A DNA stretch of 64,000 nt from NCBI RefSeq assembly GCF_005239135.1, contig NZ_QKNX01000002.1, positions 248,001-312,000 of the forward strand, read 5' to 3'. Positions 51,224 to 60,139 of this stretch are shown one piece after another. A program made the position numbers and the translations under genes. A model generated the notes under the pieces. It was not told the origin of the DNA and made no database searches. It worked only from the letters and a program-made list of their open reading frames with translations. The DNA is from Natronomonas salsuginis. GTDB taxonomy: Archaea > Halobacteriota > Halobacteria > Halobacteriales > Haloarculaceae. The stretch's first letter is position 1, and each line of letters starts with the position of its first letter.

Positions 51224-52945
51224 ATGGAATTCGGGGGCGACGAGCGCGCGCAGTCCGTCCTCGTCGGATCGATTCTGCTGTTTGCGATGTTGATAATCGC
51301 GTTTTCGACGTATCAGGCGTTCGTCGTGCCCAGTCAGAACGCCGAGGTGGAGTTCAATCACAACAGCGACGTCCAGACGGATATGCAGGAGTTGCGGAAC
51401 TCACTTTTCGACGTGCGGTCGGTCGAACGTGTCGAGGAAGGCGACTACGAGATCGTCTCCGAACACCGTCCGGTTCGAGTTCGGATCGGAGCACGGTATC
51501 CGGCTCGATTGGCAGCACTGAATCCACCAGACCCGTCGGGGGATCTCCGAACGATCGATCCGGAAACCAAGTTCGTTATACGGGACGCCAAAGCGACGAC
51601 TCCGGGTGCCTTCGATAACGATCCCAACGACCTCCTTGACGACTTCGAGGACGGGTTCGAAACGCGGTTGCTCGGGTACCAACCGGGGTATAACGAGTAT
51701 CAAGAAGCACCCGAGACGAACTTCGAGCACTCGCTTTTATATAACCAGTTTCGGGACACCGACCTCGTGGTCAAGGACCAGCGATTAATAAACGACAAGC
51801 GACTGAACGTCGTCCTGTTCAGTGGCGACCTCTCGCGGACGGGCGGGCAAGCGATCACCCTCGATCCGGAGACACTCGACGGACCGACGGCCCCGATCGA
51901 GATTGAGGCGGCAAACGACAACATCGAGTTTACGATTCCGACAGAGACTCCCGAACTGTGGGCAAGCGAGGACGTCATCGGGGAGGAGTTCGACGAAGGG
52001 GAGCCCCACGCCCGGGTACCCACCCCCGGAGCCGAAGACGACCGCGTCACGATCGAACTCGAAGCGGGCGAGACGTACCAGCTTCGAGTGGCGCGAGTCG
52101 GCTTCGACGGCGGCTCAGTGGATGACGAACAGTTCACCCCGGTTCAGTACGAGCGTACCGAACCCGGCGGGGAGGGTGGCGACGAAACGCTTCCTGGACC
52201 AAGAGTGGATGTCAACAGCGACGATGAATCGCTAGAGGAAGGCGACACGTTCGATATCAGGGCGGACGTTTCGAGTGTGGGGAAGACAGGTGAAGATAAT
52301 TGGCGAGGGGGTACTACTATTCAGGCCGCGGAGTGGTATATACAGGGCGATGATCCCGGGGAAGGAAACGCCAATCCGATGGAAGCTGTCGACGGCGAGT
52401 ATCTAAATGACGTTGAGCTCGAAGTTGAAGACGAAATTTCGGCTGACGACCTCGAGGAAGGGACGAATACGTTGGTGATTCGTGGGCAGGATAGCCGTGG
52501 AGTCTGGGGTGATGATACGGATAGTGTGAAAGCGACTGTGGAAGAAGCTGACTTTCCGCCAGGTCCGCCGGGTCCGCCGGGAGACGTTAATTTTGTAGCG
52601 AATGATATAGAAATTAACAACGACTCACAGACATTCAGTTTTGAACCCGAAATGGGGAACAATAACGAGGCGATAATAGATCTCTCGTCGGCACAGGGAG
52701 ACACGATTAATTACACTGGGGGCGAAGTTGAGTTTCTACAGCAGTCTAATAATAACGATCGAGTCGAATACGATCAAGAGAACGATCAGATCATATTTAC
52801 TGCTAGGGGCAATAAGGGTGGAGACACGATCGAGATTGTGATAAACGGTATAAATGTGGTTGGAAACGTTGGTGACGCAAGTACCGTGGATTATGGGGAT
52901 GATAGCGGTGCCGAAGACAGCGATGCATTCGAGATTACAGATTAG
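51224..52945 (+). CDS. Pilin-like surface protein with Pro-Pro-Gly stretch
   Basis: A 573-residue probable surface protein. The N-terminus (GDERAQSVLVGSILLFAMLI) matches the charged-then-hydrophobic leader of archaeal type IV pilin-like proteins. The next 370 residues are acidic and strand-rich, with a possible Ig-like module around 330-440 (DSRGVWGDDTDSVKATVEEA). Residues about 444-453 read PPGPPGPPGD, a collagen-like triplet run. The final 115 residues are Asn/Asp-rich. The DNA after about 52230 is clearly more AT-rich than the first half, suggesting the C-terminal part was acquired or changes fast. Confidence 0.7.
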   Translation: MEFGGDERAQSVLVGSILLFAMLIIAFSTYQAFVVPSQNAEVEFNHNSDVQTDMQELRNSLFDVRSVERVEEGDYEIVSEHRPVRVRIGARYPARLAALNPPDPSGDLRTIDPETKFVIRDAKATTPGAFDNDPNDLLDDFEDGFETRLLGYQPGYNEYQEAPETNFEHSLLYNQFRDTDLVVKDQRLINDKRLNVVLFSGDLSRTGGQAITLDPETLDGPTAPIEIEAANDNIEFTIPTETPELWASEDVIGEEFDEGEPHARVPTPGAEDDRVTIELEAGETYQLRVARVGFDGGSVDDEQFTPVQYERTEPGGEGGDETLPGPRVDVNSDDESLEEGDTFDIRADVSSVGKTGEDNWRGGTTIQAAEWYIQGDDPGEGNANPMEAVDGEYLNDVELEVEDEISADDLEEGTNTLVIRGQDSRGVWGDDTDSVKATVEEADFPPGPPGPPGDVNFVANDIEINNDSQTFSFEPEMGNNNEAIIDLSSAQGDTINYTGGEVEFLQQSNNNDRVEYDQENDQIIFTARGNKGGDTIEIVINGINVVGNVGDASTVDYGDDSGAEDSDAFEITD

Positions 52946-53039
52946 CACCGTGTCGAATAACGGCTTTTGAGCGCGAATATTCGTCAACTGTCGAAACAGC
53001 CACCGACAATAACTTATAACGAGACGTTGAGTATCCGAT

Positions 53040-54377
53040 ATGACAACCGTAGGTATCGACGCCGTCGAGATCCACACGGGAAAACTCAGGCTCGATCTCG
53101 CGGAGACGTTCGCACCGGAGATGGGCGACGCGCCCGAAAAGTACACCAAGGGACTCGGCCTGCACGCCAGTTCGTTCCCGGACACCTACGAGGACATCGT
53201 CACGATGGGCGCGAACGCCGCCCACCGACTGATGAAGCGGAAGGGTCTAGAACCCGACGACATCGGCCGGATCGACGTGGCGACGGAGTCGGCGTTCGAC
53301 CACTCCAAGCCCGTCTCGACGTACATCGCGGGCTGTCTCGAACAGGTCTTCGAGAGCGACTTCCACCACGCGAACAAGGGCGAGCGGAAGTTCGCCTGCG
53401 TGGCGGGCACCCAGAGCATCGACGACGCCTACAACTGGATCAAGGCGGGACGAAATCGCGGGCGGGCGGCGCTCGTCATCGCGACGGACACGGCGCTGTA
53501 CGCGCGCGACGACCCCGGCGAGGCGACCCAGGGGGCGGGTGCGGTCGCGATGTTAATCGACGAGGATCCCAACCTCGTCGAACTGTCGACCGAGCAGGGG
53601 TACGGCTCGGCCGACGAGACGGACTTCCTGAAACCCCAACAGCAGTTCCCGAGCGTCGACGGCAAGCGCTCGGTGAACGTCTACCTCGCCCGCATGCGCG
53701 AGGCGCTCATCGATTACGAGCGCGTCGGCGGGAAGATCCACGCCGACGACTTCCGCCTCGGGCCGTTCCACACGCCGTTCCCCGGGATGGTCCGGAAGGC
53801 TGCCGTCCTCGCGTATCGCCACATCACCCGCGACACGGAGATCGAGGAGGAACTGGCCGAGGAGATCGGTCGCCAGCCCCGATCGGAAGCGTTCGACTCC
53901 GACGAGGCGTATCTAGAAGCGCTCTCGGAGTACACGGACGCGCTGAAGGAGACCGAACGCTATCAGGCGTGGTACGGTCGAACGATCGATCCGACGCTGA
54001 CGCTCTCTCGGCACGTCGGCAACTGGTACACTGGGTCGGTCCACGTCGCCCGCGTCTCGGGACTGAAAGCGCTCGCCGAGGCCGGCGAAGATGCGGTCGG
54101 AGAACGACTGTTGGTCGGCTCGTACGGCTCGGGTGCGCAGGCGGAGATTCACGTGGAAACGGTGCAGGAGGACTGGCGCGAGGAGATCGAAGCGATCGAC
54201 ATCGACGAGCGGCTCGAATCACGGTACGAACTCACCTTCGAGGAGTACGAGGACGTCCACGACGCACATAACTTCGACGAGGAGTCCGCAGTCGAGGAGT
54301 TCACCGTGCCCGAGGCGGAGTTCGCCTTCGACGGCTGGGGGCGGATGGGTGAGCGAAAGTATCGGTACGTCGAATAG
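53040..54377 (+). CDS. Hydroxymethylglutaryl-CoA synthase
   Basis: Condenses acetyl-CoA and acetoacetyl-CoA to HMG-CoA, the first committed precursor of archaeal lipids and carotenoids. The 445-residue thiolase-fold enzyme has the catalytic base in VATESAFDHSK (Glu83), the nucleophile Cys120 in KFACVAGTQS, and the His in GPFHTPFPGMVRKA. Length and motifs fit the haloarchaeal/bacterial MvaS type. It is preceded by a 94-base AT-rich gap. Together with mvaD and idi in the window it covers part of the mevalonate route. Confidence 0.94.
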   Translation: MTTVGIDAVEIHTGKLRLDLAETFAPEMGDAPEKYTKGLGLHASSFPDTYEDIVTMGANAAHRLMKRKGLEPDDIGRIDVATESAFDHSKPVSTYIAGCLEQVFESDFHHANKGERKFACVAGTQSIDDAYNWIKAGRNRGRAALVIATDTALYARDDPGEATQGAGAVAMLIDEDPNLVELSTEQGYGSADETDFLKPQQQFPSVDGKRSVNVYLARMREALIDYERVGGKIHADDFRLGPFHTPFPGMVRKAAVLAYRHITRDTEIEEELAEEIGRQPRSEAFDSDEAYLEALSEYTDALKETERYQAWYGRTIDPTLTLSRHVGNWYTGSVHVARVSGLKALAEAGEDAVGERLLVGSYGSGAQAEIHVETVQEDWREEIEAIDIDERLESRYELTFEEYEDVHDAHNFDEESAVEEFTVPEAEFAFDGWGRMGERKYRYVE

Positions 54378-54410
54378 CGAGGACGACCGTAGGGAGTCCT
54401 CGAATAGATC

Positions 54411-54506
54411 GAACGGCGAACCGTGTGAGCCGTGAGATAGCGGGGGCGAGCAGCGCGAGGCCATCAGAACTTGCGAACGGCGAACCGTGTGAGCCGTGAG
54501 ATAGCG
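54411..54506 (+). repeat. Two 32-base direct repeats, plus a partial third
   Basis: An identical 32-base unit starts at 54411 and 54475 (beginning GAACGGCGAACCGTGTGAGC and ending GAGATAGCG), spaced by 64 bases. A weaker relative (CCCGCGAGATAGCG) occurs near 54560. The whole 54378-54640 gap between the HMG-CoA synthase and carA has no credible gene. The unit contains a partial dyad. Such short units are common between haloarchaeal genes; the role is not known. Confidence 0.7.
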
Positions 54507-54640
54507 CGAGCGACCGTGGGGAGTTGTTGAATGGATCGAGCGGGAGGAGCGAATCGACCCGCGAGATAGCGAAACGCGACGGGGAGAGTGTCTCGGGGAA
54601 TCGAACCGAAAAAAACCTATTTTGAGAGGTTTGCCGTCGG

Positions 54641-55702
54641 TTACCGCTCGACGGTTGGCGGGGAGTCAACCATCCCGAGTACGTCGTCGAAGAAGCCAAG
54701 CGTGTCGTGGGGACCGGGGTTCGCCTCGGGGTGGTACTGTCGTGTGATGACGTTCAGCTCCTCGCTTTCGAGCCCCTCCGGCGTGTCGTCGTTGACGTTG
54801 ATTTGGGTGACGTCGAGTTTGCCGGGGTCGGAGACCGTGTAGCCGTGGTTTTGGGTCGTCATGACGACCTGCTCGGAGCGGAAGTCCAAGACCGGCTGAT
54901 TGACGCCGCGGTGACCGAACTCCATCTTCTCGGTTTCGCCGCCGAGCGCGTTGGCGATAACCTGCTGGCCGAGACAGATGCCCGCGAGCGGGAGCTCGCC
55001 GACGAACGCGTCGACGAGAGCCGCAGCTTGCTCGAAGTTCTCGGGGTCACCCGGGCCGTTCGAAATGAAGAGGATGTCCGGATCGATCGCCTCGATATCG
55101 GAGGCAGTCGCGTCGTACGGGAGCTGCTTGACGACCGCATCTCGCTCGACGAGCGAGGAGGCGATCGACCCCTTCGCGCCACAGTCGACGAGCGCGACCG
55201 TGGGGCCGTCGCCCTCGGCGTTGTACGTCACCGGCTCGGTGACCGAGACCTGCGAGCCGATGTCGGTGTGTTCGCTCATTCCCTTGCAGGCGGCGAGCTC
55301 TGCCTCGGCGTCTTCGGGAGTCGCATCGGGACCGGCGGCGATCCCACAGCGCATCGCGCCCTGCTCTCGGATGCCGGTGACGAGGTCGCGGGTGTCGAGT
55401 TCGTCGACCGCGGGGACGCCCTCGCGTCCGAGCCACTCGGCGACGTCCTCGGTCAGTTCCCGCGCGACGACGCCGCGTGGGTGGACCCGATCGGACTCGA
55501 AGCGCTCCTCGCGGACGCCGTAATTCCCGATCAGCGGGTACGAGAAGGTGAGGATCTGCTCCTCGTAGCTCGGATCGGTGAGCGATTCCTCGTAGCCGGT
55601 GTAGGCGGTAGTAAACACCAGTTCGCCGCGGGTACGCCCCGGAGCACGCGAGCGCGCCTCCACGACCTGCCCGTTCTCCAGCGCCACGTAGGCCTTCGTC
55701 AT
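54641..55702 (-). CDS. carA: Carbamoyl-phosphate synthase small subunit
   Basis: The glutaminase subunit that feeds ammonia to CarB for pyrimidine and arginine synthesis. It has 353 residues. The N-terminal CarA domain (KAYVALENGQVVEARSRAPG, TGYEESLTDPSYEEQ) is followed by a class I glutamine amidotransferase domain with ISNGPGDPENFE, nucleophile Cys in GICLGQQVIANALGG, and YHPEANPGPHD carrying the His-x-Glu pair. carB is not in the window. ATG at 55702. The divergent Lrp-like gene starts about 100 bases upstream. Confidence 0.94.
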   Translation of the reverse strand: MTKAYVALENGQVVEARSRAPGRTRGELVFTTAYTGYEESLTDPSYEEQILTFSYPLIGNYGVREERFESDRVHPRGVVARELTEDVAEWLGREGVPAVDELDTRDLVTGIREQGAMRCGIAAGPDATPEDAEAELAACKGMSEHTDIGSQVSVTEPVTYNAEGDGPTVALVDCGAKGSIASSLVERDAVVKQLPYDATASDIEAIDPDILFISNGPGDPENFEQAAALVDAFVGELPLAGICLGQQVIANALGGETEKMEFGHRGVNQPVLDFRSEQVVMTTQNHGYTVSDPGKLDVTQINVNDDTPEGLESEELNVITRQYHPEANPGPHDTLGFFDDVLGMVDSPPTVER

Positions 55703-55804
55703 TACGAGATGCGTATGACACACCCGCAATTAACGCTTGTGTTCGAAGGATCGCTACGAAATTCGTAATCTGTAAGTGCGATCGGAGAAAACGGACGCAT
55801 CTCG

Positions 55805-56218
55805 ATGGACGATCTCGACCGCCGGATCCTCGCGATCCTCCGCCGCGATTCCCGGACGCCCTACACGGAGATCGCCGACCGGGTGGGAACCTCCGAGGGG
55901 ACGGTTCGAAATCGCGTCGAACAGCTGCTCGATTCGGGTATCATCGAGCGTTTTACCGTCGCGACCCGGACGGGGAACGTCAAGGCGATGATCGAGATCG
56001 GCGTCGCGGTCGACGTCGACACCGGTACGATGTCCGAACGGATGGCCGACTGGACCGAGGTGGATTTCGTCTGGCAAGTCTCCGGCGAGGAGGACGTCGT
56101 CGTCGTCGTGGACACGACCGATACCGGGACGCTCAACGACCTCATAACCCGGGCGAGAGAGCTTGACGAGGTCGTCTCGACGAAGACGCGACTCATCCTC
56201 GACGAGAAGCGTGGGTAA
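55805..56218 (+). CDS. Lrp/AsnC-family transcriptional regulator
   Basis: A 137-residue DNA-binding protein. The N-terminal winged HTH (DDLDRRILAILRRDSRTPYT then GTSEGTVRNRVEQLL) is followed by a ferredoxin-like RAM ligand domain (about 60-130). It is transcribed divergently from carA, so an amino acid or nitrogen signal acting on carA is a reasonable but untested guess. Confidence 0.88.
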   Translation: MDDLDRRILAILRRDSRTPYTEIADRVGTSEGTVRNRVEQLLDSGIIERFTVATRTGNVKAMIEIGVAVDVDTGTMSERMADWTEVDFVWQVSGEEDVVVVVDTTDTGTLNDLITRARELDEVVSTKTRLILDEKRG

Positions 56219-56267
56219 CACCGAGCGAGTCGAAGGCTCCTTAACCTCGTCACGCGTCTGCCGGAAC

Positions 56268-56867
56268 ATGAGCACGGACGACACCGATCCCGCCGGATCG
56301 GGACCGGATTCGGAAGATCTCACGAACCACAAGAACGCCGGACAGGACGTCATCGCCGTCGACCCAGACGACAACCCGGAAGGGCTCGTCAACCGAATCG
56401 ACGCCCACACGGGGGAGGGAATCAGACATCGCGCGTTCACCGCACTCGTCTTCGACGGCGAGGGGAACGTGCTACTCGCACAGCGCGCCCCGGGGAAGCG
56501 ACTATGGGACACCCACTGGGACGGGACCGTCGCGTCCCATCCGGTCGAGGGACAGACCCAACTGGAAGCCACCGAGGAACGTCTCGAAGAGGAACTCGGG
56601 ATCACGCCGGATCAGTACGACGATCTCCGAGTGACGGACAAATTCGAGTACAAGCGCTACTACCTGAACGACGGTCTCGAGTGGGAGGTCTGCTCCGTGC
56701 TGCAGTGTACCCTCGAGGATCGGACGCTCGATCCCGACGAGGAGGAGGTCGCGGGCGTGATGTGGGTCCCCTACGAGCGGCTCCATCAGAACCCACGGTG
56801 GTACCGGCAACTCCGGCTGTGCCCGTGGTTCGAAATCGCGATGCGGCGGGACTTCGACGAGGACTGA
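56268..56867 (+). CDS. idi: Isopentenyl-diphosphate delta-isomerase (type 1, Nudix)
   Basis: Isomerises IPP to DMAPP. The 199-residue Nudix enzyme has HRAFTALVFDGEGNVLLAQR, LWDTHWDGTVASHPVEGQ and EATEERLEEELGI (the Nudix box). The active-site residues lie in ASHP and in the later EWEVCSVLQ. The first 30 residues are an acidic extension. The ATG at 56268 was chosen because an upstream frame reads basic and unrelated. Confidence 0.9.
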   Translation: MSTDDTDPAGSGPDSEDLTNHKNAGQDVIAVDPDDNPEGLVNRIDAHTGEGIRHRAFTALVFDGEGNVLLAQRAPGKRLWDTHWDGTVASHPVEGQTQLEATEERLEEELGITPDQYDDLRVTDKFEYKRYYLNDGLEWEVCSVLQCTLEDRTLDPDEEEVAGVMWVPYERLHQNPRWYRQLRLCPWFEIAMRRDFDED

Positions 56868-56972
56868 TTCCGGATAGAATAGCGATACTATTTTTGCACT
56901 TTTTGAGACGTTCGGGCAACAGATCCGAAGAAAGATTTACATTTGATTCACGAGTAGACATCAACGGAGACG

Positions 56973-57152
56973 ATGGATGATAAAGAAATTCGAGACGCCG
57001 TGCTCCGGTACATAACTGGGCAGTTGACCGAGGTCGAGGCCGCTCGTCGGGCGGGGATTCCGCGGTCCAGGCTTCGGCAGTACGCTCGAACCTCCGGTAT
57101 CATCGCACCCTCGCCCGTCGAAGGGACGGACCACTCCGAGCCAGCGGCGTAG
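56973..57152 (+). CDS. Small HTH-like protein (59 residues)
   Basis: A 59-residue frame starting at ATG 56973 and stopping with TAG. Its centre (LTEVEAARRAGIPRSRLRQY) fits a helix-turn-helix of the kind found in tiny haloarchaeal regulators. The last 15 residues are acidic and flexible. It lies about 105 bases after idi in a stretch that is AT-rich just upstream. Probably a DNA-binding protein; the target is unknown. Confidence 0.55.
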   Translation: MDDKEIRDAVLRYITGQLTEVEAARRAGIPRSRLRQYARTSGIIAPSPVEGTDHSEPAA

Positions 57153-57238
57153 GTGCCGTTGTGCTCGAACGCGTCGACAGCCGCTTGAGGACGGAACCAA
57201 GCGCTGTCCGGCGCACGTCCGTTCGACCGGCCCATCGA

Positions 57239-57523
57239 TCAGGGACGAGTCGTTGCCCACACCGCGAGCAGGCCGAGGATGACGGCGGGAATCATCGGTA
57301 ACACGAGATACGTGTCCCAAAACGAGAGGCCGACGATCGACGGGGCGTGTGGGTACAGGTATATTATCCCCGGAACCGCGACGAACGCGACGAAGATCGC
57401 CCCGACGAGCGCCCAGCCGCGCCAGTCGAACTTCCGATCGACGGCATCCGGGTGCGTGATCAGCGCATCGTTGGCGTCTCGATCGGTAGGTGACGGGTCG
57501 CCGTCGTCTCGATCCTCGCTCAT
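57239..57523 (-). CDS. Small two-TM membrane protein (possibly DUF3311-like)
   Basis: A 94-residue protein with an acidic, hydrophilic N-terminal 35 residues and two hydrophobic segments (ALVGAIFVAFVAVPGIIYLY and TYLVLPMIPAVILGLLAVWA). The arrangement and the P-x-G-x-x-F-W-D-T-Y link resemble DUF3311 subunits that accompany sodium:solute symporters, but no such symporter is next to it. Assignment is weak. Confidence 0.55.
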   Translation of the reverse strand: MSEDRDDGDPSPTDRDANDALITHPDAVDRKFDWRGWALVGAIFVAFVAVPGIIYLYPHAPSIVGLSFWDTYLVLPMIPAVILGLLAVWATTRP

Positions 57524-57563
57524 GGGCCCCGAACACCGCTTCGCGGCACTCGACCGGCGGACA

Positions 57564-58619
57564 TCACTCGTAGTCGCTCGGATCGTAGTCCTCGTCGGGG
57601 ACGACCACGACGGAGCCGAACCCGTCGCGGGATTCGAGCATCTCGTGGGCCTGTTGGATCTCGCTCATCGGGAGCACGTCCCGGACGTGCGGCTCAAACG
57701 TGCCGTCGAACACCTTCGCCATCACGTCGTCCATCTCGCCCGGCGTCCCCATCGTCGAGCCGAGGATGTCGAGCTGTTTCCAGAACACTTTCGGGATGTT
57801 CGTCTCGGGGGAAACACCGGAGGTCGCCCCGCAGGTGACGACGGATCCGCCGTGAGCGGCCGCGCTCAACGAATCGTCCCACGTGGCCGCGCCGATGTGG
57901 TCGACGACGACGTCGACGCCGCGGCCGTCGGTTAGCTCCTTGATCTCGTCGGCGAACGAGTCCTCTTCGTAGTTGATCAGGTGGTCGGCTCCGCACGCCC
58001 GCGCGTGATCGAGTTTCTCCTCGGAGGACGCCGTGGCGAACACTTCACAGCCCTCGTTGGCGGCGATCTGGACGCATGCGTGGCCAACGCCGCCGGAGGC
58101 GCCCAACACGAGGACGGTGTCCGATTGGTCGATCCCAACCCGCGTGCGTAACATTCGCCAGGCGGTCTGGAAGGCGAGCGGGGCGGCCGCGGCCCTCACG
58201 AAGTCGGTACCCTCGGGGAGGTCGAGGAGGTTGTCCTCGTGAACCGCCGCGAGTTCGCTGTGGACGCCACGGACGTGCTCACCCGTGATCTTGTAGTCGA
58301 CGCACAGCGACTGTTCGCCCGACCGGCAGAACTCACACGAACCGCAGTACAGCCCCGGATCGACGACGACGCGGTCGCCGGGTTCGAAGCGAGTGACCCG
58401 ATCGCCGACCTCGCTGACGACGCCGGCACCGTCGCTGCCGGGGATGTGCGGCATCTCCTCGGGGCTCGGCATGCCCTTTCGGGTCCAGACGTCGAGGTGA
58501 TTTAGTCCGCCAGCTTTGATCTCGACGAGTACCTCCTCGGCCCCGATTTCGGGGTCGGGGAAGTCGCCATACTGGAGGACGTCCGACGAGCCATGCTCTT
58601 CGTAGTATATCGCCTGCAT
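57564..58619 (-). CDS. Zinc-binding alcohol dehydrogenase (MDR family)
   Basis: A 351-residue medium-chain dehydrogenase/reductase. The catalytic zinc region includes GGLNHLDVWTRKGM, and the structural zinc lobe has CGSCEFCRSGEQSLC. The nucleotide-binding turn is LGASGGVGHACVQIA, the quinone-oxidoreductase-like spacing that usually prefers NADP(H) or NAD(H). The oxidised substrate is unknown. ATG at 58617-58619; a longer upstream frame does not look coding. Confidence 0.88.
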   Translation of the reverse strand: MQAIYYEEHGSSDVLQYGDFPDPEIGAEEVLVEIKAGGLNHLDVWTRKGMPSPEEMPHIPGSDGAGVVSEVGDRVTRFEPGDRVVVDPGLYCGSCEFCRSGEQSLCVDYKITGEHVRGVHSELAAVHEDNLLDLPEGTDFVRAAAAPLAFQTAWRMLRTRVGIDQSDTVLVLGASGGVGHACVQIAANEGCEVFATASSEEKLDHARACGADHLINYEEDSFADEIKELTDGRGVDVVVDHIGAATWDDSLSAAAHGGSVVTCGATSGVSPETNIPKVFWKQLDILGSTMGTPGEMDDVMAKVFDGTFEPHVRDVLPMSEIQQAHEMLESRDGFGSVVVVPDEDYDPSDYE

Positions 58620-58760
58620 GCGTGCGAGTGCGGTCCGAGGGTGCAAAACACTAGCGAAGTCTGCCGTCGGAGTTGACGGGCGAGCAGACTGGAGCCCGGG
58701 CGATCGCGGGTGGCGCGCATCGAACCGGTCGTTTTTCCCACGGCTGGTCGTGGTATCGGT

Positions 58761-59375
58761 ATGGACGATCCGACGAGCGCGGACGAAATAGCTGACGACG
58801 GAACCGAGACCGCAGAGCCGGATGGCCGTCACGGAAGCGGTGAAGACGAACACGACAACGAACACCACGGCCACCACCACCACGACGTCGACGAACTCGG
58901 CGTCGCGATCGTGACGGTCTCGTCGAGCCGCGGGATCGACGAGGATGCCGCGGGCGACGCCATCGCCTCCGCGATCGCGGACGCCGGACACGCGGTCACG
59001 GTTCGAGAACTGATCAACGACGACTTCGACACGGTACAGAGCATCGTCGATCGCCTTGTCAACAGAGGCGACACCGACTGCGTCGTCACGACCGGCGGGA
59101 CCGGCGTCACCCCTGACGACGTGACCGTCGAAGCCGTAACGCCGCTGTTCGACAAGCGCCTGCCGGGATTCGGCGAACTGTTCCGGAGCCTCTCGCGAGA
59201 TGAGATCGGCACGCGCGTCGTCGGCACGCGGGCGACGGCCGGAATCGCCGACGGTGCCCCGGTCTTCTGTCTACCGGGGAGCGAGAGCGCCGCACGTCTC
59301 GGAGCCGAAGCGGTGATCGTCGAGGAAGCGCCGCACCTGGCCGGATTGGCGCGGCGTGAGGAAACCGAAGAGTAG
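58761..59375 (+). CDS. Molybdenum cofactor protein MoaB/Mog with His-rich leader
   Basis: A 204-residue MoaB-type molybdopterin adenylyltransferase. The core from residue 45 on includes GVAIVTVSSSRGIDEDAAGD, VVTTGGTGVTPDDVT, LFDKRLPGFGELFR and FCLPGSESAARLG, the MoCF/MogA ATP- and MPT-binding motifs. The first 45 residues are a non-conserved acidic leader with the run EHHGHHHHD (about residues 34-43), a likely divalent metal-binding stretch. The ATG at 58761 is preferred to 58710. Confidence 0.85.
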   Translation: MDDPTSADEIADDGTETAEPDGRHGSGEDEHDNEHHGHHHHDVDELGVAIVTVSSSRGIDEDAAGDAIASAIADAGHAVTVRELINDDFDTVQSIVDRLVNRGDTDCVVTTGGTGVTPDDVTVEAVTPLFDKRLPGFGELFRSLSRDEIGTRVVGTRATAGIADGAPVFCLPGSESAARLGAEAVIVEEAPHLAGLARREETEE

Positions 59376-59384
59376 CGCGAGCGA

Positions 59385-59699
59385 TCAGGGCAACGGACAG
59401 AGACTGGCGGTCAAGAGCGCCAGATTCTCACTCTCGTTTTTTGCGCCGTGTTCGACCCCACGGGGGTTGTGAACCACCGCGGGCGCACGGACGGTCTCCT
59501 TGACGTCGTCCTGCGTGACGACGATCTCGCCCGTCAACAGGTGAAAGACGTTCTCACAGTCGTCGTGGACGTGCGGGTCGAAGGTTCCGCCGGGGCCGAG
59601 GGCGAACAGTTTCACGAGAACGTCGTCCTCGACGACGAGTTCGGCGGTTTCGACGGTGCCGGCGGCGGGATCGAGATCGGGAAGTTCGTTCAGCGTCAT
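59385..59699 (-). CDS. Cupin-domain protein
   Basis: A 104-residue single cupin. Motif 1 is PGGTFDPHVHDDCENVFHLL, with histidines at about 47 and 49 and a Glu after them, and motif 2 is HNPRGVEHGAKNES. A metal-binding small barrel; function could be a regulator or a dioxygenase-like protein. ATG at 59699. It ends 9 bases from the MoaB stop, convergent. Confidence 0.78.
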   Translation of the reverse strand: MTLNELPDLDPAAGTVETAELVVEDDVLVKLFALGPGGTFDPHVHDDCENVFHLLTGEIVVTQDDVKETVRAPAVVHNPRGVEHGAKNESENLALLTASLCPLP

Positions 59700-59802
59700 A
59701 CGAGCACTTCGGCGGCTCAACCAATTAGTGCTTGGATGTGTGCGATTCGTACGCTCGCGCCACTGTCTGACCCGCGAGTTGCCCGATCAGATCCCGGAAG
59801 GG

Positions 59803-59809
59803 TTATATG
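59803..59809 (+). promoter_or_regulatory. TATA element of cspA
   Basis: TTATATG is 24-30 bases upstream of the cspA ATG, the correct distance for transcription to start at the ATG itself (leaderless message). Confidence 0.6.
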
Positions 59810-59832
59810 TGCAGCTACGTTGTGATTACAAG

Positions 59833-60027
59833 ATGGCAACCGGAACGGTTGATTTCTTCAACGACACTGGCGGATACGGCTTTATTGACACTGAGGACGC
59901 GGACGAGGACGTCTTCTTCCACATGGAGGATGTCGGCGGCCCGGACCTCGAAGAAGGACAGGAAGTCGAGTTCGATATCGAGGAGGCCGACAAGGGCCCC
60001 CGCGCGACGAACCTGACCCGCCTGTAA
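59833..60027 (+). CDS. cspA: Cold-shock-domain protein
   Basis: A 64-residue OB-fold nucleic-acid chaperone. RNP1-like GYGFIDTED and RNP2-like DVFFHMEDV lie in the usual order. The protein is strongly acidic, a halophilic adaptation. Leaderless promoter directly upstream. Monocistronic. Confidence 0.93.
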   Translation: MATGTVDFFNDTGGYGFIDTEDADEDVFFHMEDVGGPDLEEGQEVEFDIEEADKGPRATNLTRL

Positions 60028-60139
60028 GGCCGACGACTCGTATCGCTTTCGACCACTTTATTTTACGTCCGGAGCGCCGCGGTCGTCGAACGCGGAAGCG
60101 ACAGAAGAGAACGGATCCTCGGCTCGCGAGCCCAACGGG

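Noticed and set aside
54411-54506. Possible CRISPR array
   Set aside because: Only two identical 32-base units and no cas genes or further spacers. It is a simple repeat pair.
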